Part shown: one piece after another, positions 1 to 6,235 of the stretch
Layout: each line of letters begins with the position of its first letter
Numbering within the stretch: the first letter of the stretch is position 1
Assembly (NCBI GenBank): GCA_013619035.1
Contig: JABXKX010000006.1
Coordinates: 1-10,209 of the forward strand
Length of the DNA stretch: 10,209 nt
Direction of reading: 5' to 3'
From: Peptostreptococcaceae bacterium
GTDB taxonomy: Bacteria > Bacillota_A > Clostridia > Peptostreptococcales > Acidaminobacteraceae
Notes under the pieces: generated by a model
What the model saw: only the letters and a program-made list of their open reading frames with translations
Told to the model about the DNA's origin: nothing
Database searches by the model: none
Made by a program: the position numbers and the translations under genes

Positions 1-1
1 G

Positions 2-376
2 TCTAAATTCAGAGATGATTTAGGTGATAATTTCTTTGTCACAAAAGGACTGGATCAATGTTTGTTTATTTTTCCCATGACAGAGTGGGAAGCTTTTCAA
101 GCCAAACTAAAACAATTGCCATTATCCAATTCAAATGCGAGAGCATTTAAAAGATTCTTTAACGCTAGCGCTATAGATTGTACCTTAGATAAACAAGGAC
201 GTATAAATATATCTCAACCATTAAGAGAACATGCCCTCATAGAAAAAGAAGTAAACATTATAGGTGTCGGCGATAGAATTGAAATTTGGAGTAGAGATGC
301 ATGGGAATCTTATAATGCTCCTGACAACTTAAGTTATGATGATATTGCAGAACAGATGGAAGAACTCGGAATCTAG
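2..376 (+). CDS. mraZ: Transcriptional regulator MraZ (partial, 5' end outside window)
   Basis: MraZ is a ring-forming, DNA-binding protein with two SpoVT/AbrB-like half-barrels that regulates the dcw cluster by binding repeats upstream of its own gene. The frame is open from base 2 without a start codon and reads [12 protein letters not shown], which matches the family just after the first DxKGR motif. About 19 N-terminal residues, including that first motif and the operator DNA, therefore lie outside the window. 124 residues remain of a usual length near 143. The second half carries LDKQGRI and RIEIWS, both typical of MraZ. A TTG at 62 opens an internal reading frame but is not the true start, because the homology continues upstream of it. 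The stop TAG overlaps the ribosome binding site of rsmH. Identification is firm; the exact start is not visible. Confidence 0.95.
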   Translation, partial: SKFRDDLGDNFFVTKGLDQCLFIFPMTEWEAFQAKLKQLPLSNSNARAFKRFFNASAIDCTLDKQGRINISQPLREHALIEKEVNIIGVGDRIEIWSRDAWESYNAPDNLSYDDIAEQMEELGI

Positions 377-380
377 GAGG
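374..380 (+). promoter_or_regulatory. Ribosome binding site of rsmH fused to the mraZ stop codon
   Basis: TAGGAGG contains both the mraZ stop codon and a perfect AGGAGG Shine-Dalgarno sequence, 4 nt ahead of the ATG at 385. A ribosome ending on mraZ sits on the rsmH initiation region, so translational coupling is likely (inference). Confidence 0.85.
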
Positions 381-384
381 TTGT

Positions 385-1317
385 ATGAACTTTGAACATG
401 TTAGTGTCTTACTTACTGAAACGGTAGATGGACTAGATATTAAGCCTGATGGTATTTATGTAGATGGGACACTTGGTGGCGGAGGTCACTCAGAAGAAAT
501 ATTAAAACGATTGGATACAGGTACCTTAATTGGTATTGATCAAGATGAGAATGCATTAAAATCAGCATCGGAAAGATTAAAAGCTTATGGCGATCGATTT
601 GTACCTGTAAGAGATAATTTTTCTAATATAAAAGAAGTTTTAAAAAGATTAAACATCGATAAGATAGATGGTATGATGATGGACTTAGGTGTTTCATCAC
701 ATCAACTAGATGAAGCCGATAGAGGATTCTCATATCGATTTGATGCACCTCTAGACATGAGGATGGATCAAAGAAGTGACTTAGATGCTTATAAAATTGT
801 GAATACCTATTCAGAAGATGAACTCAATAGAATCTTTAAAGAATATGGTGAAGAGAATTGGGCAAGAAGAGTAGCATTATTTATTTGTGAACAGAGAGAA
901 GAAAAACCACTAGAGACGACTTTGGAATTAGTGGATTTAATATACAGAGCCATTCCGGCTAATGCGAGGAGAGAAGGAGGCCATCCGGCTAAAAGAATTT
1001 TCCAAGCCATTAGAATAGAAGTGAATGGTGAATTAGAGATTATTAAGAGAACCATAGAAGATATCACATCGGTTTTAAATAAAAATGGACGGATTTCAAT
1101 TATAACTTTCCATTCATTAGAAGATCGATTGGTGAAACAAACATTCAAAGCACTTGCAACAGGATGTATTTGTCCACCAGAAATACCGGTTTGTGTTTGT
1201 AACAACAAGCCAAAATTGAAATTGGTAACAAGAAAACCAATTTTACCATCTCAGACGGAGCTAGAGATGAACTCGAGATCAAAATCAGCAAAATTAAGAG
1301 TGGCTAAGCGTATCTAG
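385..1317 (+). CDS. rsmH: 16S rRNA (cytosine(1402)-N(4))-methyltransferase RsmH
   Basis: RsmH (MraW) uses S-adenosylmethionine to methylate N4 of C1402 in the decoding centre of 16S rRNA, in the cytoplasm. The 310-residue length is normal for the family. Visible motifs are HVSVLL near the N-terminus, the SAM-binding loop [11 protein letters not shown] at about residues 26-36, [19 protein letters not shown] from about residue 100 followed by [17 protein letters not shown], and [10 protein letters not shown] from about residue 242. The C-terminal [12 protein letters not shown] (two CxC pairs) is common in Bacillota RsmH proteins. The ATG at 385 follows a perfect AGGAGG. The gene follows mraZ in the usual dcw order and its own TAGGAGG couples it to ftsL. 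No defect is seen. Confidence 0.98.
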   Translation: MNFEHVSVLLTETVDGLDIKPDGIYVDGTLGGGGHSEEILKRLDTGTLIGIDQDENALKSASERLKAYGDRFVPVRDNFSNIKEVLKRLNIDKIDGMMMDLGVSSHQLDEADRGFSYRFDAPLDMRMDQRSDLDAYKIVNTYSEDELNRIFKEYGEENWARRVALFICEQREEKPLETTLELVDLIYRAIPANARREGGHPAKRIFQAIRIEVNGELEIIKRTIEDITSVLNKNGRISIITFHSLEDRLVKQTFKALATGCICPPEIPVCVCNNKPKLKLVTRKPILPSQTELEMNSRSKSAKLRVAKRI

Positions 1318-1321
1318 GAGG
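1315..1321 (+). promoter_or_regulatory. Ribosome binding site of ftsL fused to the rsmH stop codon
   Basis: The same TAGGAGG arrangement as at the mraZ/rsmH junction: the rsmH TAG is part of AGGAGG, 4 nt before the ATG at 1326. It fixes the ftsL start and suggests translational coupling. Confidence 0.85.
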
Positions 1322-1325
1322 CAGC

Positions 1326-1817
1326 ATGGAAGCAGCTAAACGCATGTATGACAATTCTTATAATGAAAGACAAGAGACTGTTGCGTTAGCAAAGGCTTAT
1401 TTGGATGCACCTAAAACAAGAAATATTGATGAAACAGAGATTTTGAAAGTTAATAGACCAAACTTTTTTTGTAATGCACTCAGTATTGTGATGAGTATTG
1501 GTTATTGTTTTGTTATATTAGCACTTTTATTGATACCGTTGATTAGAGAAACTCAACTAGCACAATTAAAAGTAGAAGAATATACTTATAAAGTTGAAAT
1601 TGCAAGATTAGAACAACAAATAAACGATGTACAGTTTGAATTTCAAACCAAACAAGTTATAGATCATTTAGAGACTGCAGCAAAAGAAAAATTAGGGCTT
1701 GTCAGAAAAACAAACGGTGAAGAGCAAACTATAAGAACTTCAAGATATTATACGTTGGAAGATGCCCGTGATGCATACTATAATACAAACTATGAATTGT
1801 CATCAAGTGATCATTAG
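1326..1817 (+). CDS. ftsL: FtsL-like septum formation protein (bitopic, coiled coil)
   Basis: Probable FtsL, a small bitopic membrane protein that joins FtsQ/DivIB and DivIC in the division complex and supports the FtsW-PBP pair. FtsL sequences are poorly conserved, so the call rests on position (directly after rsmH and before the class B PBP) and architecture: a cytoplasmic segment of about 50 residues, one hydrophobic segment at about residues 51-73, then a probable coiled coil at about 74-110 (LKVEEYTYKVEIARLEQQI). This is followed by AAKEKLGLVRK, resembling the A.E.LGLV motif shared by FtsL and DivIC proteins. At 163 residues it is longer than a typical FtsL of about 120, with extra sequence at both ends; the tail after residue 138 is rich in Tyr, Asp and Asn. 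DivIC is an alternative label. The start is fixed by AGGAGG. The stop codon lies 1 nt before a terminator-like hairpin. Confidence 0.82.
   Translation: MEAAKRMYDNSYNERQETVALAKAYLDAPKTRNIDETEILKVNRPNFFCNALSIVMSIGYCFVILALLLIPLIRETQLAQLKVEEYTYKVEIARLEQQINDVQFEFQTKQVIDHLETAAKEKLGLVRKTNGEEQTIRTSRYYTLEDARDAYYNTNYELSSSDH
1755..1784 (+). promoter_or_regulatory. Candidate sigma-A-type promoter inside the 3' end of ftsL
   Basis: TTGGAA (1755-1760) and a perfect TATAAT (1779-1784) are separated by 18 nt, which fits a housekeeping promoter with a predicted transcript start near 1791. It would supply transcription towards the PBP gene, but any such transcript meets the hairpin at 1819-1847 almost at once. 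TATAAT-like words are frequent in AT-rich coding DNA and these bases also encode ftsL, so chance is a serious alternative. Confidence 0.35.
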
Positions 1818-1818
1818 T

Positions 1819-1847
1819 ATACAAGAGCATAGCTCTTGTATTTTTTT
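1819..1847 (+). terminator. Intrinsic-terminator-like hairpin between ftsL and the PBP gene
   Basis: ATACAAGAGC (1819-1828) and its exact reverse complement GCTCTTGTAT (1832-1841) form a perfect 10-bp stem with a 3-nt ATA loop. It runs directly into seven T's (1841-1847, the first being the last base of the stem). This is the standard rho-independent layout, in + orientation only, since no A-run flanks the other side. It begins 1 nt after the ftsL stop codon and ends 15 nt before the PBP start. The stem has only four G-C pairs, so termination may be partial, allowing read-through to the downstream genes. It could also act as an attenuator or as an mRNA end-protecting hairpin. Confidence 0.78.
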
Positions 1848-1852
1848 GAAAT

Positions 1853-1858
1853 GGAGAA
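1853..1858 (+). promoter_or_regulatory. Ribosome binding site deciding the PBP start
   Basis: GGAGAA, with GGAG at 1853-1856, stands 6 nt before the ATG at 1863. The longer frame beginning with a TTG at 1836 would start inside the terminator stem and has no Shine-Dalgarno sequence, and the ATG at 1851 overlaps this site, so 1863 is preferred. Confidence 0.8.
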
Positions 1859-1862
1859 AGTA

Positions 1863-3824
1863 ATGGATAAAGGATTAAGGACTAAAATTACGCTTATTTA
1901 TGTTATTTTGATTTTGGGATTTACTGGTGTCATCGTAAGACTCGCTTATATCAACGTTGTTGATGGTGATAGATTACGTGCACAAGTTGAAGAGCAAAAA
2001 AGTTTCACAAGAGATATACCTTATGAAAGAGGCCTGATCTTAGACAGTAAAGGTGAAAAACTTGCTTATTCCATTACTGAATATCAAGTTTCAATAGAAA
2101 AACCAGAAGAAATCGAAAGGGATAAGTTTGACGAGATCATTGCTCATTTGGCTGTAGCTTTAGAAATGAGTGAAGAAGAAATAAGAGCCAAACAAAATGG
2201 CAATAAGGTACTTATTGTTACAAAGAGTGCCTCTAGAGATCAACGTATAAACATCAATCCAAGTTATGATAGTTATTTGTGGATCGATCCTTTAAGAAAA
2301 AGATACTATCCAAATGGCAGTTTAGCAGCTGATATTTTAGGACGTTCTAGAATAGATGATGAAACGTTAAGAATAAAAGGGACTTACGGAATAGAAAGAT
2401 TATTCAATGATAACCTTATAGGTACCGATGGTTCTGTGAGTACTCAGAGTGATAAAAGAAGTAGAGAGTTGGTTTACAATGACCGTCTAGAAATTGCTGA
2501 AGTTAATGGTGATAATATTCAGTTGACAATTGATACAGTCATTCAACATTATGTGGAACAAGCACTTGAAGCTGCTTATATAGAACATAGACCAAAAGCT
2601 GCACATGCGCTTGTTATGGATGTCAATACAGGTGAAATACTCGCAATGGCATCGTATCCAACTTTTGATCCAGGTTCAAATGAAATCATAGGTATTCCAA
2701 AAGACGAAATGGACGCACTTTCTTATGAAGATAAGTGGGATATAATAATGAGTACATGGCGTAATGACATGGTACAAAGTACTTATGAGTTAGGATCAAC
2801 ACTTAAACTGATAACGGCAGCCATTGCGCTTGAAGAAAGTGTAGCGACGCCAGATACAGAGTTTAACATCGGCAATAACATTCAAGTTGCAGATAGAAAT
2901 ATTAAATGTTGGTGGTATCCTCAAAGTCACGGCAATGAAACGTTAACAGAAGCGGTAGAAAATTCATGTAATCCTGTTTTTGTTAAATTAGGACAAATGA
3001 TAGGAAAAGACGTTTTTTATGATTACTATGTTGACTTTGGATTGAGTGAAAGAACTGACGTAGATTTATATGATGAAGCTTACCCTTTAACATTTGATAG
3101 AGATAAAATACATGAAACTGAATTGGCAACGATGACTTTTGGTCATGGTGTGTCTCAAACGCCAATACAAGTAGCAACAGCTTTATCGGCAGTTGTTAAT
3201 GGCGGTTATTTATTAGAACCGCATATAGTTAAACGTATTATTGAACCCGATGGCATGATTGATTATGAAGCCACTAGAACTGTGAAAAGACAAGTTATTT
3301 CTGAAATCACATCTATTCAGATGAGACAGATAATGGAATCGGTTGTTGATAATGGTTCAGGAAGTTCTGTTCAGATAGAAGGTTATCGAATTGGTGGTAA
3401 AACAGGCACCTCAGAAAAAGCCATCAATGGTGTTTATTCAAGTAAGAAAGCAATTGCTTCATTTGTTGCGGTTGCACCGATAGATGATCCTGAGATCCTA
3501 GTTTTTGTAGTTATTGACGAGCCTTCAGATTCAATATATGGCAGTAAAGTAGCAGGTCCTATAACAAGAAATATTCTATTAGATACGCTTGACTATTTAG
3601 AGATTGAAAAAGTGTTTGGAACAAGTGCAGAGTATGTAGAGGTACCTGAATTGATAGGACTGACCATTCTTGAAGCCAATGAACTGTTAGAAGAAACGGG
3701 CTTTGAAACTACCGTTGTGACAGATAAGAGTTATGATGATGAAAGTATCATCATGGATCAATATCCTAAAGCAGGATCTTCAAGAGAAATTGGGTCTACA
3801 ATTCTCATAGAGATTAATGAGTAA
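1863..3824 (+). CDS. ftsI: Class B penicillin-binding protein, FtsI/SpoVD type, with C-terminal PASTA domain
   Basis: A D,D-transpeptidase that cross-links peptidoglycan, acting outside the membrane with the SEDS polymerase FtsW. The 653 residues (from the ATG at 1863) show an N-terminal membrane anchor at about 9-29, a dimerisation/pedestal region with YERGLILDSKGEKLA near 54-68, and a transpeptidase domain at about 245-580 with all three catalytic motifs: S312-T-L-K315, S368-C-N370 and K513-T-G515. A single PASTA domain follows at about 592-653. One PASTA domain resembles SpoVD of Bacillus subtilis rather than PbpB, which has two. Clostridia commonly have only one PBP gene here, so vegetative division, sporulation or both are possible. 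Oddities are Leu in place of the usual Pro in YEPGS before the active serine, and DSKG in place of the common DRNG. The gene follows a terminator-like hairpin, so it may be expressed separately from mraZ-rsmH-ftsL. Confidence 0.93.
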   Translation: MDKGLRTKITLIYVILILGFTGVIVRLAYINVVDGDRLRAQVEEQKSFTRDIPYERGLILDSKGEKLAYSITEYQVSIEKPEEIERDKFDEIIAHLAVALEMSEEEIRAKQNGNKVLIVTKSASRDQRININPSYDSYLWIDPLRKRYYPNGSLAADILGRSRIDDETLRIKGTYGIERLFNDNLIGTDGSVSTQSDKRSRELVYNDRLEIAEVNGDNIQLTIDTVIQHYVEQALEAAYIEHRPKAAHALVMDVNTGEILAMASYPTFDPGSNEIIGIPKDEMDALSYEDKWDIIMSTWRNDMVQSTYELGSTLKLITAAIALEESVATPDTEFNIGNNIQVADRNIKCWWYPQSHGNETLTEAVENSCNPVFVKLGQMIGKDVFYDYYVDFGLSERTDVDLYDEAYPLTFDRDKIHETELATMTFGHGVSQTPIQVATALSAVVNGGYLLEPHIVKRIIEPDGMIDYEATRTVKRQVISEITSIQMRQIMESVVDNGSGSSVQIEGYRIGGKTGTSEKAINGVYSSKKAIASFVAVAPIDDPEILVFVVIDEPSDSIYGSKVAGPITRNILLDTLDYLEIEKVFGTSAEYVEVPELIGLTILEANELLEETGFETTVVTDKSYDDESIIMDQYPKAGSSREIGSTILIEINE

Positions 3825-3826
3825 AT

Positions 3827-3856
3827 CTGTTATGCCTCTTAGATCTATGATATAAT
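3827..3856 (+). promoter_or_regulatory. Candidate extended -10 promoter ahead of murF
   Basis: TGATATAAT (3848-3856) is a perfect TGn extended -10 with a consensus TATAAT, located in the 58-nt gap after the PBP gene. The best -35 match is weak: CTGTTA (3827-3832), three of six consensus bases at 18-nt spacing. Extended -10 promoters tolerate a poor -35. Transcription would start near 3863, leaving a leader of about 20 nt, enough for the ribosome binding site at 3871-3877. It would drive murF and the genes behind it independently of upstream terminators. Confidence 0.6.
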
Positions 3857-3870
3857 AAATGTTGGATTTA

Positions 3871-3877
3871 AAAGGGG
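3871..3877 (+). promoter_or_regulatory. Ribosome binding site deciding the murF start
   Basis: AAAGGGG lies 5 nt before the ATG at 3883. An in-frame ATG at 3859 has no Shine-Dalgarno sequence and would fall upstream of the predicted transcript start of the murF promoter, so it is rejected as the start. Confidence 0.75.
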
Positions 3878-3882
3878 TTATT

Positions 3883-5268
3883 ATGATAAAAATTACACTA
3901 GAAGAACTACTTAAAATTACAGAAGGATCGTGTACGCATCCTTCTACTACCACCTGTACATCAATCGAAATTGATAGCAGAAGGGTAAACAATCAAACAT
4001 ATTTTATGCCAATTCTGGGTGAAATCCACGATGGACATAAATTTATTGAAGGTGCATTTTCTAAAGGTGCACCTACAAGTTTTTGTGAAAAAGCATATTA
4101 TTACAGTCATCAAAGTACTCTAAAAGATTATCCGTTAATCTTAGTGGACAATACGATAACTGCTCTTCATAAACTAACCGTTTATATACTTAAAAAAACT
4201 CAAGTTAAAACGGTTGGTATTACAGGAAGTGTTGGAAAAACATCTACTAAAGAGTTTGTTTATCATGTTCTGAATAAGAAGTATTCAGTTCATAAGAACA
4301 AAGGTAATTTCAACAATCACATTGGTTTGCCTTTAACGGTAATGGATTTAACACCTGACCATGATGTGGCTATTTTAGAGATGGGGATGAATCACTTTAA
4401 AGAAATTGAAGTGTTGGCTGATATAGCAAGACCTTCAGTAGCGGTTGTGACGAATATCGGAACGTCTCATATTGGAATTTTAGGCTCAAGAGAAAATATT
4501 TTTCAAGCAAAAATGGAGATTACATCCTATTTGAACGAAGAGGATACATTGATTTTAAATGGAGAAGATGACTTCTTAAAAGACGTATCAAGTCAACATT
4601 TTGAGTGTATTCAAGTGGGGAATAATCAACTTCAGTATGCAAACACTACACAGAGACCGGATGGTTGCTATGATTACTCTTTAAGTTATAAAGAGTCAAA
4701 ATATCAAGTGTCTTTAAATGTTCTAGGCAAACATAATATCATCAATAGTCTTTTGGCCATTGCAGTTGGTATTGCTATGGACGTTTCTATAGAAGATGCC
4801 ATTTTAGGCGTATCTGAGTTTGTTGATAGTGAGAAAAGATTAGAAATCTTAGACGGTAAAAAGAACAGTGTTTTAATAAGTGACTGTTATAATGCCAGTC
4901 AAGAATCTATGATTTCTGCAATCGAAGTTTTAAATAGTTTTTCTAAAAAGAAAATTGCAGTATTAGGAGATGTTTTAGAATTAGGTGAGTTTTCTAAACC
5001 ATCTCATGAAACAGTAGGAGCGTATTTATCTGCGCATCCTATAGATATGATTATTACATTTGGATCTGCAAGCGAACATATCATCAATAAAGCGATAGCC
5101 TTAGGATTTGATGGAAATAAAACTAAACATTTTAATACCATTGAACCGCTATATGATTATTTAGAGGGTATTATCGAAAATAGTGTTTGTTTGATAAAAG
5201 GATCACTTGGAATGAACATGACAAGAATTGTTGAAGCATTTAAAGGAGGCAACATTGACACCAATTAG
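3883..5268 (+). CDS. murF: UDP-N-acetylmuramoyl-tripeptide--D-alanyl-D-alanine ligase MurF
   Basis: MurF is the cytoplasmic ATP-dependent ligase that adds D-Ala-D-Ala to UDP-MurNAc-tripeptide, completing the pentapeptide. From the ATG at 3883 the protein has 461 residues, normal for the family. The N-terminal substrate domain has IEIDSRRV and DGHKFIEGA. The central ATP-binding domain has the P-loop GITGSVGKT at 112-120, NFNNHIGLPLT near 142, LEMGMNH at about 165-171 and TNIGTSHI near 190, with Lys210 in QAKMEI the likely carbamylated lysine. The C-terminal domain has KRLE, SDCYNAS, LGDVLELGE and KGSLGMNM. LEMGMN and LGDVLELGE distinguish it from MurE. Leu442 replaces the Arg seen in many KGSR motifs, a position that varies in Gram-positives. 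Its end overlaps mraY by 14 nt. murE, its usual upstream neighbour, is not present. Confidence 0.96.
   Translation: MIKITLEELLKITEGSCTHPSTTTCTSIEIDSRRVNNQTYFMPILGEIHDGHKFIEGAFSKGAPTSFCEKAYYYSHQSTLKDYPLILVDNTITALHKLTVYILKKTQVKTVGITGSVGKTSTKEFVYHVLNKKYSVHKNKGNFNNHIGLPLTVMDLTPDHDVAILEMGMNHFKEIEVLADIARPSVAVVTNIGTSHIGILGSRENIFQAKMEITSYLNEEDTLILNGEDDFLKDVSSQHFECIQVGNNQLQYANTTQRPDGCYDYSLSYKESKYQVSLNVLGKHNIINSLLAIAVGIAMDVSIEDAILGVSEFVDSEKRLEILDGKKNSVLISDCYNASQESMISAIEVLNSFSKKKIAVLGDVLELGEFSKPSHETVGAYLSAHPIDMIITFGSASEHIINKAIALGFDGNKTKHFNTIEPLYDYLEGIIENSVCLIKGSLGMNMTRIVEAFKGGNIDTN
5242..5249 (+). promoter_or_regulatory. Ribosome binding site deciding the TTG start of mraY
   Basis: AAAGGAGG lies within the murF coding sequence, 5 nt before the TTG at 5255. 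This strong site makes TTG the most likely start although it is not ATG. Frames opened by the TTGs at 5228 or 5231 would start before the site and have no site of their own. Confidence 0.85.
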
Positions 5269-6226
5269 TTTAGGCATTATAGGCGTTTTAGTATACATCG
5301 TTGCGGTGATATTAGGACCTGTTATTATAGAATACTTTAAAAGACTTTCTGTGAAACAAGTTGTAAGAGAAGAAGGTCTTGAATCACATAAGAAGAAGAC
5401 TGGCACGCCGATGATGGGTGGCTTTATTTTCTTAATACCAGCACTGTCGATCTCTTTGATTGCTCTACTTTTATTAGGTCACATGGAACTTAAGATTATA
5501 GCGATGATTGCAGCAACTATAGCATATGGTTATATTGGTTTTATAGATGACTACAGAAAAGTAATTAAAAAACATAACGAAGGATTAAAATCTAGAGAAA
5601 AATTGATTGGACAATTGTTAATCGGATTGCCATTAGCAATATATGCAACCTCAATTAGTTCTGAAATTTGGATTCCTTTTACATCTACATTTGTAGAACT
5701 TGGATGGTTTAAAGCGGTAGTTGTGCTGTTTATTGTATTGGCAACTACCAATGCGGTGAATCTAACAGATGGCGTTGATGGTCTGTCGAGTTCAGTGACT
5801 ATTTTAGTCATGATGTTTTATGTGTTTGTTGGTATAAAACTTTCTGAAATGGGCATCAGCATCTATGCGATTTCAATTATGGGTGGTTTGTTTGGATTCT
5901 TGATGTTTAACAGACATCCAGCCAAAGTATTCATGGGAGATATAGGCTCATTAGCACTAGGGGGCGCAGTTGTATCTTTATCGATATTTACAAATACCTT
6001 GTTATTGATTCCAATAGTAGGCGTGATTTATTTTATTGAAACCCTTTCAGTGACCATTCAAGTATTATACTTTAAAAAGACTGGAAAACGTGTCTTCAAA
6101 ATGACGCCTATCCATCATCACTTTGAGTTGATTGGATGGCATGAAAATAAAATTGTTAGAAACTTTTCTATAGTAACGATTGTAGGTGTAGTCATCGGTA
6201 TCTTAAGTATGATACCAAGATTCTAA
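5255..6226 (+). CDS. mraY: Phospho-N-acetylmuramoyl-pentapeptide-transferase MraY
   Basis: MraY is the polytopic membrane enzyme that transfers phospho-MurNAc-pentapeptide from UDP to undecaprenyl phosphate, making lipid I. From the TTG at 5255 it has 323 residues and about ten hydrophobic segments, as expected. Diagnostic motifs are H45-KKKTGTPMMGG, the Mg-binding D98-D99 in FIDDYRKV, NLTDGVDGL at about 169-177 with D172, HPAKVFMGDIGS with D229, and the substrate-binding HHH at 287-289 in TPIHHHFE. The start overlaps the last 14 nt of murF, so translation of the two is probably coupled; the TTG may also lower initiation. The stop TAA is followed immediately by the murD ribosome binding site. 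No key residue is missing. Confidence 0.97.
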   Translation: MTPISLGIIGVLVYIVAVILGPVIIEYFKRLSVKQVVREEGLESHKKKTGTPMMGGFIFLIPALSISLIALLLLGHMELKIIAMIAATIAYGYIGFIDDYRKVIKKHNEGLKSREKLIGQLLIGLPLAIYATSISSEIWIPFTSTFVELGWFKAVVVLFIVLATTNAVNLTDGVDGLSSSVTILVMMFYVFVGIKLSEMGISIYAISIMGGLFGFLMFNRHPAKVFMGDIGSLALGGAVVSLSIFTNTLLLIPIVGVIYFIETLSVTIQVLYFKKTGKRVFKMTPIHHHFELIGWHENKIVRNFSIVTIVGVVIGILSMIPRF

Positions 6227-6235
6227 GGAGTTCAA

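Noticed and set aside
62..376. TTG at 62 as the start of a short MraZ
   Set aside because: The frame is open to the window edge and the upstream residues ([17 protein letters not shown]) align with the MraZ family, so this is an internal codon of a gene cut by the window.
1170..1205. Cysteine cluster in RsmH ([12 protein letters not shown]) as a novel metal-binding insertion
   Set aside because: This cysteine-rich tail is common in Bacillota RsmH proteins and is not specific to this window.
807..1208. Antisense 133-residue open frame opposite rsmH
   Set aside because: It lies wholly within a well-supported gene, has no ribosome binding site that I can see, and its protein shows no recognisable domain. 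It is a shadow of the sense coding sequence. The other antisense frames (for example 5551-5811 and 9104-9307) were rejected on the same grounds.
1836..1862. Longer PBP starting at the TTG at 1836
   Set aside because: That start lies in the right arm of the terminator hairpin and lacks a Shine-Dalgarno sequence, while the ATG at 1863 has GGAG at suitable spacing and precedes a normal cytoplasmic N-terminus.
3811..3828. Small inverted repeat AGATT/AATCT at the PBP stop codon as a terminator
   Set aside because: The stem has only 5 bp, is AT-rich, has an 8-nt loop and no T-run follows it.
3859..3882. Longer MurF starting at the ATG at 3859
   Set aside because: There is no ribosome binding site before it, it overlaps the likely promoter and transcript start, and the MurF family N-terminus (ITLEEL) begins just after the ATG at 3883.
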